From Humulus lupulus (Eukaryota; Streptophyta; Magnoliopsida; Rosales; Cannabaceae): a DNA stretch of 64,000 nt. Each line of letters opens with the position of its first letter. The stretch's first letter is position 1. The notes under the pieces are model-generated. The model was not told where the DNA came from. It saw only the letters and a program-made list of their open reading frames with translations, and ran no database searches. The stretch lies in contig NC_084795.1 in the NCBI RefSeq assembly GCF_963169125.1, positions 96,033,411 to 96,097,410 of the forward strand, given 5' to 3'. Below are positions 35,281-48,291 of the stretch, piece by piece. The position numbers were made by a program, and so were the translations under genes.

Positions 35281-36790
35281 AGTTTTTGAAAAATTTATAG
35301 TAACTTCGAAAACTACTTGTTAAGTGTCTTATTTTGAAGTCGCTGAGGATATGGAATCTTGTTGTGGTGCTCATAACTCACTGGTGACTCCTTCTTCTCA
35401 AGGTCTTCAATAACCTCTTCTTCTACCTTACCCTCATTCTCAACATCAACTTTTAGTGCAGGCATAGACTTCTTGACTGTCACTTCCAACTTCTTCCCAC
35501 TCCTCAAAGAGATTGCATTGCACTACTCTTTAGGATTCACATCTGTATTTCTTGGAAAATTTCCTTGAGGCCTCATTTGTAACATATTTGCCAATTGGCC
35601 AACTTGCATCTCAAGATTTCTGATGCATGAGCGAGTTTTTGTCATAAATTGAGATTGGGAGTTGGTCAGAGTTAACAGTGCAGCTTGTAACTCTTTTGTC
35701 TTCTCTTGAGCTACAGGTAGTACCAATGGTTGTAATGGTGCTTGAGGTTGAGCTTGAAGCATAGGCTTCTGAATTTGTTGAGGACCTTGATTATTTCTCC
35801 ATGCAAAACCAGGATGATTTCTCTACCCTTGATTGAACGGGTTGGAGAATGGATTATTAGCTTGCCTATTACAATTTCCCAGCATATTCACCTGTTCCAT
35901 GGGAATGGAGTTATTCATCTCAACTACCTTGCATTGCTCAAATGGGTGAGGACCACCAAAATTATGACATACCGCTTAGATTTGCATGATTTGAGTGGCC
36001 ATAGAATTTTGTTGCAGATGCTTGTTCAATGATGGAACCTAAGCAGTGAGAGCGGTAATAGCATCCAACTCATGCATACCAGCTACCTTCTTATTTCTAT
36101 CTCGTTCACTAGGCCACTGATAGTTATTGATGGCCATTTCTTCAAGCAATTCATAAGCCTCATTAACATTCTTGCTCATGAAAGCACCACCTGCTGTAGT
36201 GTCAATAATGGTGCAAGTCGTCCCACACAAACCATTGTAAAAATTATGGACTAGCATCCATTTTTCAATCCCATGATGAGGACACGTCCTCAAAAGCTCC
36301 TTAAGCCTCTCTTATGCATAATAAAGAGACTCTCCATCAATTTAAGAGAAGTTATTAATTTCCCCTCTTAACTTTGTAGCCTTTGATGGAGGGAAAAATT
36401 TAGCAAGAAATTTCAGAGCTAATGCCTCCCATGTAGTGATTGAATTGGCTTGAAGAAAGTTCAAGCAATTTTTAGCTCTATCTCACAGAGAGAAGGGAAC
36501 AATCTTAGTCTAATAGCATCGTCGGTGACCCAATTATATTTAAAAGTTCCAAACAGCTCCAAGAAATTGGCTATGTGTGTATTGGGATCCTTAGTAGGGA
36601 GTCCACCAAACTGGACAGTAGACTGGACCATTTGTAGAATTGTCGGCTTAATTTCAAAATTATAGGCTGCAATTGTCGGCGGTTGGATGCATGATTATAC
36701 TCCAGTAACAGCGGGGAGTACATTGTCTTTGAGTGTGTGAATTGTTGGCTCAGCAACGTCCCCATTCAACCCATTGCCCTAATAATGGGC
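35281..36790 (-). pseudogene. gag of element D (Athila type)
   Basis: The - strand carries FYNGLCGTTCTIIDTTAGGA (36293-36039), then CHNFGGPHPFEQC (about 35960), the zinc-knuckle motif characteristic of Athila gag. Next come QFMTKTRSCIRNLEMQVGQLA (35762-35523) and SLRSGKKLEV (35507-35313). Stops separate the blocks. The upstream part to about 36790 is in mixed frames. Confidence 0.8.
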
Positions 36791-36998
36791 CATCTCTACT
36801 AACCATTTCTGCTTTCTGTTCTGTCTGCAAGTCCTCTCAATTTTAGTATTAATGGGCTAAAGATTGTCAGTCCCTTGACGTCGCATATACCAATTGGCAC
36901 CTGAAATTAAGAATCTCAAACACAACAGTTAGAGACAATTTACACAGAAAAACTAAATTAGAATAAAATTTAATTGTATTGATATTAATAAAACTAAA

Positions 36999-37016
36999 TC
37001 CCTGCCAATGGCGCCA
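36999..37016 (-). promoter_or_regulatory. Primer-binding site of element D (tRNA-Asp type)
   Basis: On the - strand, tggcgccattggcaggga lies six bases inside the 5' LTR. It resembles the tRNA-Asp PBS used by Athila elements with three mismatches (judged from memory). Confidence 0.7.
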
Positions 37017-37022
37017 AAAAAT

Positions 37023-38410
37023 TGTTCGCTAAAATTGATACGCAAGTATACGTAATCGACAAAAGTAATACAATGATGAATAAAGATCGTTCCTACGGAT
37101 ATTGATTTACTAATTACCAACAAATTAATTTTCTATTTCTATCTGGTCAACAATAAATTGGTTTCAGAAGTATTAAAATAACAAAAGCAATAAACATAAA
37201 ATAACAATATGAAAGAAAGCAAATAATTGTAAAAACTTCAAAAATAAAGAACTAGGGATTTTAATTTCATCAACTATTCAATTTATTATTTTACTAATCA
37301 GACTTCACAACTCTTCTTCCTAAACTAATAGTGGATTAACAAAAACGATTCTTACTCTTTTTCAAGAAACAAAGAACTCAATTTACATGTGAATTTTCTA
37401 CATTCCTCTGATAAACTCCAACACATAAAATGCATTGAACACAATAATCCTAAAACTACAAAATTCATATAGGTATTTTCATCCAATATGAAAATTGTGA
37501 TTATTCAATCATAGCAAAATCGATTCTCACTTTTCAGATTTCGAATCAAAATCATAGATCATGAAAATTGTGATTATTCAATCATAGCAAAATTGATTCT
37601 CACTTTTTCAGATTTTGAATCAAAATCATAGATCATGCAAATGGTGATCAAGCACTCACAAGCATTAAGAACAGATCAAATAATTTAGAATAGAAGTGAA
37701 GAAAGAATCATGAAATCCCCATAAAAAATAACAAATATCCAAGTGATTACATTAAAATCCCTAGAAAATAAAACTACTTCATACCCATGGCAAGAATAAC
37801 CATAGAATAAAAAATAAACATAAAGAAAAATAAAGTAGAAGAAAAAGAACTGTTGAGAACAAATGGAGATGCTCCATGGTGTTTTCTACACTTCAAAATT
37901 GATACTCTCCTTTTTTGTCTCCTTCCCTCTTTTCGAAATTAGGTTTAAAACCTAATTTTTTTCTTTTAGTAAGGAGGCGAGCCGCGGCGCTACAAAACCC
38001 ATGCTGCAACGCGTGTTAAATTTCTGTGTACTTCAAGATTTCAATGTCGGAGCCCCATAAAACTATGTTGCATTCACACTAGGAAAACACCCTTTATGTA
38101 AAGGGTTTGGTTGCGGCGCCACCAATCTATGCCGCGACCCAAGTAACTTCTCCAATTTTAACCCTTTTTAACCCAAAAATTCACCAGAGCTTTAAAATTT
38201 CATGAGGAATCATCTTTTTACGGAATCAAAACCAAACAATTGATGTTTATCTATTTTCAACCAATTTCCTCCAATTTCTTATTTCCTTTATTTGAAAACT
38301 AAAACATTCAAACAAACAAAAACAAGCATAATACCACACTAAAAAAATAAAAACCATAATAAAATCTACCTAAAACACGACCTAAACACAACACAAAATT
38401 AGACTCATCA
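37023..38410 (-). repeat. 5' LTR of element D
   Basis: A 1,388-bp LTR paired with 29414-32930. It contains a tandem duplication of about 72 bp (about 37488-37635, gattattcaatcatagcaaaat repeated) that the 3' LTR lacks. Confidence 0.92.
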
Positions 38411-38415
38411 TCCCC

Positions 38416-39670
38416 ACGGAGTTAGAGATTGGCACAGTGTGAGGAGACCAAAAAGAGGCGAGGAAATGCTCCAATTTTTCCCTCAAGCAACCAGTAATTG
38501 TAGTTAAAGAGTTGGTCCATGAGCAGCCTTTTCTAGAGGAGGTGGAGGTGCAGGCTATTCAAGTTGATGAAACCAATGAATTAAAGCCACAAGTTCAGAA
38601 AGAGAGGGCTATTGAGCCCATGGAGGAAGACGAGGAAGTGTCCCTTGATGCCTCCATCCCTGAAAGGAAGACCAAGGTTGGGAAGAATCTTCAGCAGAAG
38701 TCCGAAAAGAATTGGTGAGCATTCTTTGGGAAAATGATGATGATTTTGCCTGGTCTCACTCCGACATGACGGGTACTGACTCAGGCATCATTTGTCATGA
38801 CTTGAATGTCGATCACAACGTCACTTCAATTCAGTAAAAGCGGAGAATGTTTGACTAGACTAGGGTGAAAGCCTTAAAGGCAAAGTCTAACAAGCTACTC
38901 ACAAATAGATTCACTCGAGATGCCCAATATCCCAAGTGGGTACCCAATCTGGTCCTCGTGCCCAAGACAAATGGCACATAGATGACCTGCATAGACTTCT
39001 CTGACGTCAATAAGGCTTTCCCTAAAGAATGTTTCCAGTCCCGAAAATATAACAGATGCTCGACGCCACCTTTGGGTACGAGCTCTTGTCATTTATGGAC
39101 GTGTACTCAGGCTATAACCAGATTTCCATGCATGTCACAGTTCAAGAACACACCAGCTTCCAAACTGATAAATGAGTCTATTGCTATAAATTGATGCCCT
39201 TCAGGATGAAAAATGTTGGTGCCACCTACCAAAGGCTTGTGAACCGTATGTTCAAGGTAAAATTGGGATGAAACATGGAGGTATATGTAGACGACATGCT
39301 GGTGAAGTATAGAACATCACCCCCACCACATAAAGGACCTGGCGGAAGTGTTTTCAGTACTTCACAGGTTTGGGATGAAATTGAATCCCCAAAAGTGTAC
39401 TTCGCAGGTTTTCCTCCGAGATGTTCCTAGGATTTATTGTCAGTACTCGAGGGATAGAGGAAAAACTTGAGAAGATCAAAGCCCTGGTCGATATTCCATC
39501 CCCCCAAAGCATAAGGATGTTTAGAGCCTCACCAGGAGGATAGCCGCCCTGAGTCGCTTTGTTTCCAAGGCAATTAACAAGTGCATCCTGTTCTTCAACA
39601 TAGTCCGAGGAGGTCAGAGGTTTGAATGGACTGAGGAGTGCGAACAGGCATTCCAACAGCTGAAGGCGCA
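38416..39670 (+). pseudogene. Protease end and reverse transcriptase of element C
   Basis: The sequence resumes from D with EARKCSNFS (protease end). An acidic linker (38512-38718) follows, then RT motifs in shifting frames: WVPNLVLVPKTNG, CIDFSDVNKAFPKECF, EVYVDDMLVK with the catalytic YVDD at 39284-39295, and EMFLGFIVSTRGIEE. Stops are frequent. The RT core motif is readable but the gene is non-functional. Confidence 0.8.
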
Positions 39671-39671
39671 C

Positions 39672-40520
39672 ATGGAAAACCAACCTATCTTGTCAAAGCC
39701 TGTAGATGGAGAGCCTCTCCTACTCTACGTGGCTATCTCAGAAAATGCCATTAGTGTTACCTTAGTACCCAAGGAAGGCCACGTCGAACACCCCGTGTAC
39801 TATGAGAGCAAAAGACTCCTCAATGCAGAGTCCAGATACCCGTTCATGGGGAAGCTGAACTTTTTCCTAATGGTAGCATCTCGTAAGCTAAGGCCCCATT
39901 TCCAGGCGCATCACATCAAGGTCATCACGACCCACCCCTTACAAAAAGTCCTCCAAAAGCCAGATTCATTCGGGAGATCGGTCGAACTTAGTCAGTTTGA
40001 CATCACTTATCACTCGAGGAAAGCCCTAAAGGGGCAAGCACTGGCAGATTTCATCGTCGAGCGCACTAGAAACCATGAGAGACATCGAGATGCCTTGGTG
40101 GTTAGGCCCACATGGAAGCTATTCGTAGATGGATCATCAAAAGAAAATGGTTCCAGAGCATGCCTCTTTTTGGTATCCCCCGAGGGGCATAGGGTTCGCA
40201 GCACTCTGAGATTTAGGTTTGATGCCTTAAATAATGAAGCAGAGTATGAGGCGCTCATTGCCGAGCTCCGAGTAGCACTTGATCTCAAGACCAAGGGCCT
40301 CAAGATTTTTAGTGACTCTCAGCTTGTACTTAATCAGATACTCGAGGAGTACCAGACCCAGGGGACAAAAATGGCTGCTTACTTGGCAAAGACCCAAGCA
40401 ATGCTACACAACATAAAAAAAGTCACCATTTGACAAGTGCCACGGGAACATAACTCTAACGTTGATTCCCTGGCTAAGCTTGCAACCACCAAGGATGTTG
40501 AGCTAATTAATGTAGTATTT
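39672..40520 (+). pseudogene. RNase H and second RNase H of element C
   Basis: An open stretch of 253 codons holds the end of the RT-linked RNase H (YYESKRLLNAESRYPFMGKL, RKLRPHFQAH) and the Tat-type second RNase H (ALADFIVE, WKLFVDGSS, NNEAEYEALIAELRVALD, FSDSQLVLNQILEEYQ). The active-site acids are present. A stop at 40431-40433 is followed by NVDSLAKLATTKDVELINVV, and the frame is then cut by insertion I near 40520. Confidence 0.85.
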
Positions 40521-40534
40521 AATATATATATATA

Positions 40535-43500
40535 GACTACTCTGGTACCAATTTTTGGTATTAAAAGAGCAAATCAAAGATACGCATTAGGGAATGTGGC
40601 CTTTTTAATAATTATTAATACCAGCCAAGATCATACACACATATATATATATATTAAATCACATACAATTAGATTAGACATTACCTCTTGTAGCCTATCA
40701 TGTATCCTCGAATCGTTTTGTATAAAATCAACGATCTTCCTATCCAAGTTCTTAAAGCTCACACCTTGATCTTCCAGACCAATCCTCAAACACACAACGA
40801 CATGTTTGGGCACGTAGGATTCAAACGATTGATTTACGACTCTCTAGATGTACTTAACACATGAGATCTAGAGAGGTTTGATAGAGAGAAGAGGAATTGA
40901 ATAGTTTTCAGGTTTAGGAAAACTATCGCTTGTGTCTCAAAGAGAGATTCTAGCAGTCTATGAAAAACAATTGCTTGAAAAGTATCTCTTCTTTTCAAGT
41001 TTATAAAGATAATTAACTAATTTAATTATTATTTATTTTAATAAAATAAAATTGATCAATTTTAACCTTATTTAATTTAAATAATATATTAAAAAAAGAA
41101 AAATTAAATATAAACAATTAAACAAATAAATTATTTGAAATTCAAAATTCAAATGCCAAGGACAAGAAATCCATGTGTGTGGCCACACTCACTGTACAGA
41201 GAGTGTGTCGATGACACCATTAGGGTTATCCCTAATTTTCTCATTTTTTTATTTAATTAATATTAAGACAATATATTTATCCCAAAATAAATATCAGTTA
41301 ATTAAAAATTAACTTAATATTAAAATATCAGTTTTAAATAAATAAATATCTTATTCTAAATAAGATAATAATTAATCTCTCTTTATATTTTAATCCAAAC
41401 AAGATTAATATTTATTTTAACCTATAGTTTTTCAAAATAAAAACTATATAGTTAAATAATTGATTAATTCATAATTAATCAATTGCCCATAACTATCACA
41501 TAATTATTTCCTTGCCCTAAAAAAGCAACTCATTTGCAATTAAGTCCTTCTCTCTAAAAATCTTCTTTTGACATCTTTACCCTTGATAGTGTAGGACCGA
41601 GGTGATCTGGGGACCATGGACCTATAATATGAAGCTCTGATAAACCAAATTATTAATTAAACTCTTTAATCTAATAATCATATTTATTAAGTACATGATT
41701 ATTCCACTATAAATATGGAATTGCACTCTAAGTATTTATAGAATTTTATTTACACAATTCCTCTTATAGTTCATTGATATAATCAATTAATGTAGTTATG
41801 TCCTCCATTTATTGGTTCGTTAATTAGAGCTGATCAAGATTACTGTTTTACCCTTCTAATTACCTCTCGATCCTTAAGTACCATCAATTCACTAGTGAAT
41901 AATTAATCTATAATCAAATTATAGATTTGAGCTCAATAACTATTCAGTTCCAGAATTAACCCTTAATGGAACCAATATTCGATCTGTTAGGAAAGTATGG
42001 ATTCCATTATTGTAATTCATGTTCCAAGCCATTCATGATATTGAATCTCCAAAACAAAAGTCATTAGTCTCATTATACTAAGAAACCTTAATGAGTGAAT
42101 CAAAAGATCCAATAAACACAAATAGCAGTTCATGAATACTCAAGATTTAGACTGATCTACAAATAATCATCAATTATGAGAAGAATCAAATCGTGACGTC
42201 AAACGCAAGTTTATAGAGATAATTTGTAATGTCCCAAAAATGTTATTAGGGTTTAGTGCCTTGACCAGCATGCCATAAGGGCATAATTGGATATATGTGT
42301 TATTTATTGATTAAATTCGTGACTAGCATGCCAGAAGGGCATAATTGGATATATGTGTTATTTATTGATTAAATTCGTGACTATGTGGCATGCATGATTT
42401 AAATGATAATATGAATATATTTATATGTATGTTTATGAGCATTAAATATGCACATGGACCCGTTCTTGTTTATAAGGGCATATCTGTAACTTTGGTCCGT
42501 TAAGGGCATGAATGTGATTATATGCGTTAAATGATTTAGACCACATCATTATGTGGATAAATTCACATTGTATGACTCGAGGCGATCCAAGTGAGCAAAT
42601 TAGTGGAATAGTCACAATAGGACTTAATACCTGGCTCGGGGTGAGATTAGGGGTATTTTGGAAAATTTAATGTATATTTGGGACTTATCAGGTAACGAGT
42701 AAGTATTTAGGTGATTAGTTAGGCATGTCAGGGTTAATTGGCAATTTTAAGGACGACTCGAGGAATTAGCGGGAAACGGGGACAAATGACCATTGTGCCC
42801 TTAAGGGAAACTAATGGGTTGAGTTGTCTTGAGGGGTATTATGGTCTCTTGGTTAAAAGGGTATACTCAGCAAAGGTTTTAGGAAACAATCAGAATTACT
42901 AGAAATTTCTCACACTCCCAACACTCTCTCTCCCTCTCACTCACGTTCTCTCTATCTCTCCCTCTCTTGTGCCTAAGGAAGCTTGATGCTTTGGAGGAGA
43001 AAACTTTATGAATTAAGCATGAGGGTTGGGGAATTAAGGCTAGGACTTTAAGGTGTAGCTAAGGGACATCATCAGCATCATCAAGGTAAGGTTTCAGGTT
43101 TTAAACTATTGAATTTCAGATTGAGTATGATCATGTTGAGGGGTACTTGAGGGGACTTTGAATTTGGGCATTTAGGGATGATTGAACTAGTATTCTAGGC
43201 TTTAGGTGCTGTTTCTGAGGTGATATTTGGAATTCTGGATCTGACTTGGCTTGAATATGAATTTAGGTTGGATTTTAAGTTACTGAGTTTGGGAAAAAGG
43301 CAAAGAAAACTAGGGATTTATGGGTTTCACGGGGGCGCGCAACGACCCAGTTCATGGGCGTTGCGGCCCGCACGCCCCAGAAGGCCCTAAGGGGCTTGCT
43401 GACTTGTGGACGTATCACAACCCTAGGGGCAAGTCACGAACCATGCCTCCCCTAGAGCAAGAGGCTAGCACCTCTGACTTGAGGCATGCCGCAACCCTTA

Positions 43501-44881
43501 GGGCCAGGTCGCGGCCCACCTTGGCAGCCATAGGCTAGGTTGGTTTTTAGGCTCAGGGACTTAAACCTAAGCGCTCGACAAGAATTATACTACCCAATTT
43601 AGTAGAATTCAAGGTCCCAATAGTTAGTATTTGTTTCCAAAGCATTTAATTGGATTAGATTTTGATAGTTATCTATTGTCGCTTGTGACTAGGGTTACAG
43701 TTAAGGCTCAGGACTTAGGATCATGCTCGAGACCGCTCTGCATCCTTCGCTCGTGACTCGAGGTAAGAAAACTGCACCCAAGTTGTAAATGGGACTGAGA
43801 TTCTCTGTAAATGAACATATGTGTTCTATAACTTGTTTATCTATTATGTGTGATGTTAAAATACGGCCTAAGGGAGTTGGGCTGATGTTTAGCGTACTGA
43901 ACGCAGCTCGGCCTATGCGTGCCGAGACCAGCTAAATAACCAGAAGGCTTGGCCAAAGGGCGCTGACCATTATTTAACAATATTAAGGTTTATTTATATG
44001 TTTGGATTGAACTATTATCACTGCCTATTTTAGCACTTGTATTCTGTTGTTAATTGAAATTATTGATTTAAAGTTTGCTATGTATATTCTGTGTCTATGC
44101 TCGTTGATTATGGTTTTCTTGTCGAGCCTTGGTTCATGGGTGTTATATGGTGCAGGTAAAGGCAAGGTAATACTGGACCAACCATGAGTTGGAGAGCTTT
44201 GGAGGTGGAGTGTACATCGGCAGCTGCTCGACCGCCACGACCAATGGAATTAGAGGGACTAGAGCTCAAACTTGTGTTTTTCCATTTAGACTGGAACTTT
44301 TGAGGGATGTACCCGCCATGTAAATCTTATTTTTTCAATCCCATGTACCAAACTTTTATTTTAATGTAAATTAACCATTTTACAATCAAAATGTTTTAAT
44401 TCTCACTTGTCACCTGACTTTAGAGGCACATTTATGTTCAAACGACTTGAATAGCAAGTCTTGCACTATTCTAAACACACAGTGTAACGGTCTTGGTTAT
44501 CCAGGACGTTACATAATTAATTCTTATTGGTCATGTCATATATAATATCTATTATATACAGCACCTTTACTAAGATGTCTATCCATATCAATAATCCGAA
44601 TCTAGATCACTTGCATCCCGTATTCTTAGTAAACCGCACTAGTAACCATTCATTAAAGATTCCATATTTTAATATGTTACTGACTATTTTATTCACTATA
44701 TATGATCTTAAATCTCTCATACTAATACAAGATCATATTCTCATGAATGAATAAGGGATTTTCTTGACATTATCATATAATTAATTCAAACAATAATTAT
44801 AACATTCAAATATAATTAAAATTTTCTTTTTATTTAATTCAATAAATGTCTTTGCATGCTTTTATTGCATTAATCCTAATA
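40535..44881 (-). mobile_element. Truncated LTR element I: 2-kb LTR plus iMet-type PBS, split by solo LTR G
   Basis: On the - strand the sequence starts tattaggattaatgc at 44881 (decayed TG) and ends near 40556 (...aatacca). About 2.03 kb remain after removing G. It is followed by ttggtaccagagtagtc (40551-40535), a tRNA-iMet-like PBS. Nothing of the interior remains, and C resumes near 40520. No TSD is seen, and about 0.5-0.8 kb of C's integrase is missing across this site. A copia origin is likely from the LTR character but unproven. Confidence 0.55.
42227..44513 (+). repeat. Solo LTR G of the Tekay/Del-like family
   Basis: A 2,287-bp LTR (tgtaatgtccc ... ggacgttaca) with perfect TSD taatt (42222-42226 and 44514-44518). 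It is homologous to E and to the LTRs of F. It contains a direct duplication of about 65 bp near 42255-42382 (catgcca-aagggcataattgg twice) that is absent from the others, and a pyrimidine-rich ctctctctccctctc tract near 42930. Confidence 0.93.
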
Positions 44882-44882
44882 G

Positions 44883-45676
44883 GTGGTTGACTACTTCACA
44901 AAGTGGGTCGAGGCCAAGCCACTCGCTACAATCACTTCAAAGAAGGCACTGGACTTCGTCATTAAGAACATCGTTTGTTGCTATGGGTTCCTGAGCAAGA
45001 TAGTCTTCGACAACGACCTGCAGTTTGACAACAAGGTGTTCACAGACTTCTATCACCGATGCATGGTTATGAAGAGCTTTTCCTCTATGGCCCGCTCGCA
45101 GGTGGACATGTAGGTGGAAGAAGTCAACAAGATGCTCAAAGGCACCTTGAAGAAAAGGTTGAACAGGGAAAAGGCGCTTGGCTCAAGAAGCTGCCTAAGG
45201 AATTGTAGAGTTACCGCACTACATCCAAGACCTCCAGTGGCTACTTGCCATTCTCTATGGCCTATGATTATGAGGCCATGCTCTTAGCATAGGATGCAAT
45301 CTCCACGCACCGACGAGATACGTATGATTCGACCACAAATCACGCTTTACTTCGAGAGTCCCTTGACCTTGTGGAGGATTTCTGTGAAGCTTCTCAGCTT
45401 CGAGTAGTGTATTACCAGCAAAAAGCAACTTGATATTTCAACTCTAAGATGAAGGATAGAATGTCTGGGGTCGGAGATCTGGTGTTGCCAAGAGTCTTCT
45501 TAGCCACCCGAGACCCCAGTGCGGGAGTGCTGGGACCTAACTGGGAGGGCCCATACCAAGTTAAGAGTGTTGTATGTCCGAGGACATACAAATTAGCCCA
45601 ACTGAATGGGGAATTCATACCCCACACCGGGAATGTTGAGCATCGTCTTGTCACAGAGAATGACCTACGAAACTAA
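44883..45676 (+). pseudogene. Integrase C-terminal two thirds of element C
   Basis: It begins abruptly at VVDYFTKWVEAKPLATITSK, so the zinc finger and first catalytic Asp are missing. The second catalytic motif is DNDLQFD (family DNGTQF; the Asp is kept). The third is preserved as VEEVNKMLK after a stop. The C-terminal segment 45449-45676 reads LVLPRVFLATRDPSAG and GPNWEGPYQVKS in one frame. The last coding block ends about 45676. Confidence 0.85.
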
Positions 45677-46930
45677 ACTTGTCAAAAGCGGAGTAAGCGT
45701 AGTATCAAAACCCCGAGAATAGAAAAACCTAGGAAACTAAGAAGCCTTGAGTATGCGACATAAGAAGCTGAACTTTTTCAGAACGGAGTAGGCTTAGCAT
45801 CTAGAGACTAAAGACTAAGAATCCTAGTAGCACGAGAATGAACCTAGGTCACCTCCCATGGACATTGTTCCTGAGGAGCTCTTACCAAATCCCTAGATCT
45901 CGAGATGCGAAAAGAAGATTGATTCCTCAATACTCAGTCCTGAGGCATGGACTTAGGTCACCTCCCATGGACACTGGGCCCAAGGAGCCCTGACCAAGTC
46001 TCCAATAAGTCACAAGAAAAAATAGGATTGGAAATTCAATGACTTGGGAAGCTAAGCAAGTGGACAAGTGAAGCATCCTTAATGTCATGAGACCCCATAG
46101 CTAACTGGTCGGGAAAATACCCAATGCAAAAGTGATCCAAATAATGAGAGATTGGATTTAGCATATTCTCTTGAGGATAGTGCGCGCTCGAGCAGTAATA
46201 ATCAAATCCCAATCCTCGAGATGTGAACAGAAGCCCAAGTCATTGGAACTCAGAGCTAGACCTTGAGTGCTAAAAGCTGAGTATCACATAAAACCTAGTC
46301 TAAGGGTGTGAACTCGATTTGGTCTAGAGTTCTAAGCATCGAGCAGTAAGGAAAAACCCTATAGTACAATAGACCTCCTAAAAGCCCGAGTCGTTGAAAC
46401 TCGAAGGCATAGGATAGCCAAGTGCCCTCACTTGACACCGCATCAAAGTTACTCTTAGAACCATGAGCCTAAGAAGAAACTCTCAATGCACAAGTGTCAA
46501 GACACTGGCAGGAAGACCCTCAAGCTCTAAGTACCACAGGCTGGCCCCTTCCTGGGTCGTTGGAACTCGAGGACGTAGGACTGCGTCAAGTGTATCACCT
46601 TACCTGGCATTAAAGTTACTCTCGGGGACCGCGAGCCTACATAGCACACTAAATGCCTAAAAATTATCTAAGTACTATGAGAAGTCAATAAAGACTCGAG
46701 TCTTCGAGACTCGAGCAAAAGACCTAAGTAAGTCAATTGGGACTCTTGAGCATTATGTTATGTTGAGCTGAATTAACAAATTCCATGTTGCTTATTTACT
46801 AAGTGTCAATTCGATAATATTAGTGCAATCATGGCAATAAAATAGTGCAAGTTGCATAAATTTAAATGGAAAAATATTTACAACAAAGCTCATGGATTCG
46901 AGCATTAATTGTCTATACCCCAATAAACTA
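45677..46930 (+). repeat. 3' spacer of element C with degenerate tandem repeats
   Basis: No gene is visible. Units of about 150-165 bp recur at 46239, 46390 and 46557 (gtc-ttggaactcgag ... aaagttactct ... gagccta). A second short repeat (ggtcacctcccatggacatt) occurs at about 45849 and 45957. The region between pol and the 3' LTR of Tat-type elements is known to generate such arrays. Confidence 0.6.
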
Positions 46931-48291
46931 TGGCATGTAGGCCTAAATAAGGGTTATGCCACGTACCCCTCTTGAACCTCCTCCATCAGGTCAATGATTG
47001 GCTCCACTTCTAGAGCCTTCCCGACCTTGCAGTTTGAGTTGCCCGTACACGCTCTTCGAATAGGAGTTTGTACTTCTCGGGTTCTCTTGTGAAGTCCAAG
47101 CTTATCTCCCGATTATGAAACCAGGCCACGTAAAAGGCATCCTTAGCAATTCTCTAAACTTCCTGCTTGAGTGTGTCCACTTGATGCTGAGAGGACTTGT
47201 TCATCTCCATTTCTTGGATGGCCTTCCTCTTGCCGAGCTTGGCTCTATCATTGGCTTACTAAAGCTGCTCATGCAGTTGGGAAATCTCCCGGACTCCTCG
47301 GGAAACCTCTACTGTTGTCTTCTTAGCCACCTTCTTGGACTTTCACAGCTCTTCGACGGTCTTGAGGGCGGCCTCCTGAAGGTCTTTTTGCTTGGCTTCC
47401 AAGGTGGCCTGAAGGAGAGTGAGATCTTCAGGATGGACTCGATTCTTTTCCTTGAGAATCGTTATCTTGTCGTGGGCTCGGTGGAGTTCATATGAATTCT
47501 CCATCATGATATCTCTTAATCATTGACAAGCCAAGGCAGACTGCATAAATAGAAAAATTAGTTCAAGTAGTGTGGTGGGTAAGTAAAGTACGATCCCGAT
47601 AAGCGATGACTTACTCGAACAGTGGCATACCAGCATGAAGCAACGAGATTGGCCTCGTTTCTATCACCCAGCTGGGCAAAGCTGTGGGCATTCAACTCGT
47701 ACATGGTGGAGCTAACCCCCTGGAGATGCTCGGCTGTGAGAGGGGCAACAACTTTGCCCTAGCTTGGCAGAGAAAAGAGTCTCCAACTCTGCCCGACCTA
47801 TTGGAGGCACGTAGGTCCCTCTTTGGAAGGCTTCAGTTGGCTTAGGGCCTCCATAGTTTCATGAATTAGTCTATTACCCTCCACCATCCTCACATCAAAA
47901 TGATGGAGCATCGCCTAGTATTGCTTTAGCAAGTCCCCCTCATACCTCTCATGGTATACCAAGATTCGGGGACGAGAATCCAACTCATGGTTGTCCAACC
48001 TTTGGCTCACCAGCCTTGGAGGAGGGAGAAACCTCAAATACTGGAGGAGGGGAAACCCTCTGCCACTTGGCTGGCGTAGGGGAGTCAAGATCATCCCGAG
48101 AACGCGATGGTTCTCCAGCAGCCAAGGAGCTAAGAGGCGTTCCAAGCCTTTGGGTTGATCGGGCAATATCAGCTAGCCCCATGTGATCTACAAGAATAAA
48201 GAAAATTTTAGCACAAATTCCAAAACAGTGACGTAAAACAGTGCTATAGGCTTCTCGAAAGCCAACCATAAGTTATGTCTTTGGTGCAAGT

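Larger units (their letters stand above)
29414..38410 (-). mobile_element. Athila-lineage LTR retrotransposon D, internally deleted, in C's protease
   Basis: The LTRs at 29414-32930 (3', containing solo LTR E) and 37023-38410 (5') are flanked by a perfect TSD tcccc (29409-29413 and 38411-38415). Athila features are a tRNA-Asp-like PBS, a gag with CHNFGGPHPFEQC, a protease with ALCDLGASVNLIP, and a PPT tttgggggag. No RT, RNase H, integrase or env-like ORF is present in the 4.1-kb interior, so D is a gag-protease deletion derivative. Confidence 0.92.

Noticed and set aside
43320..43538. 72-codon ORF in a GC-richer block of solo LTR G (similar ORF at 49110-49310 in F)
   Set aside because: Shared only because it is LTR sequence. 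The frames are not conserved among E, F and G, and no domain is visible.
47115..47495. 126-codon + strand ORF over the C aORF coiled coil
   Set aside because: Mirror of the Lys/Glu-rich coiled coil on the - strand, giving a Leu/Phe-rich shadow.
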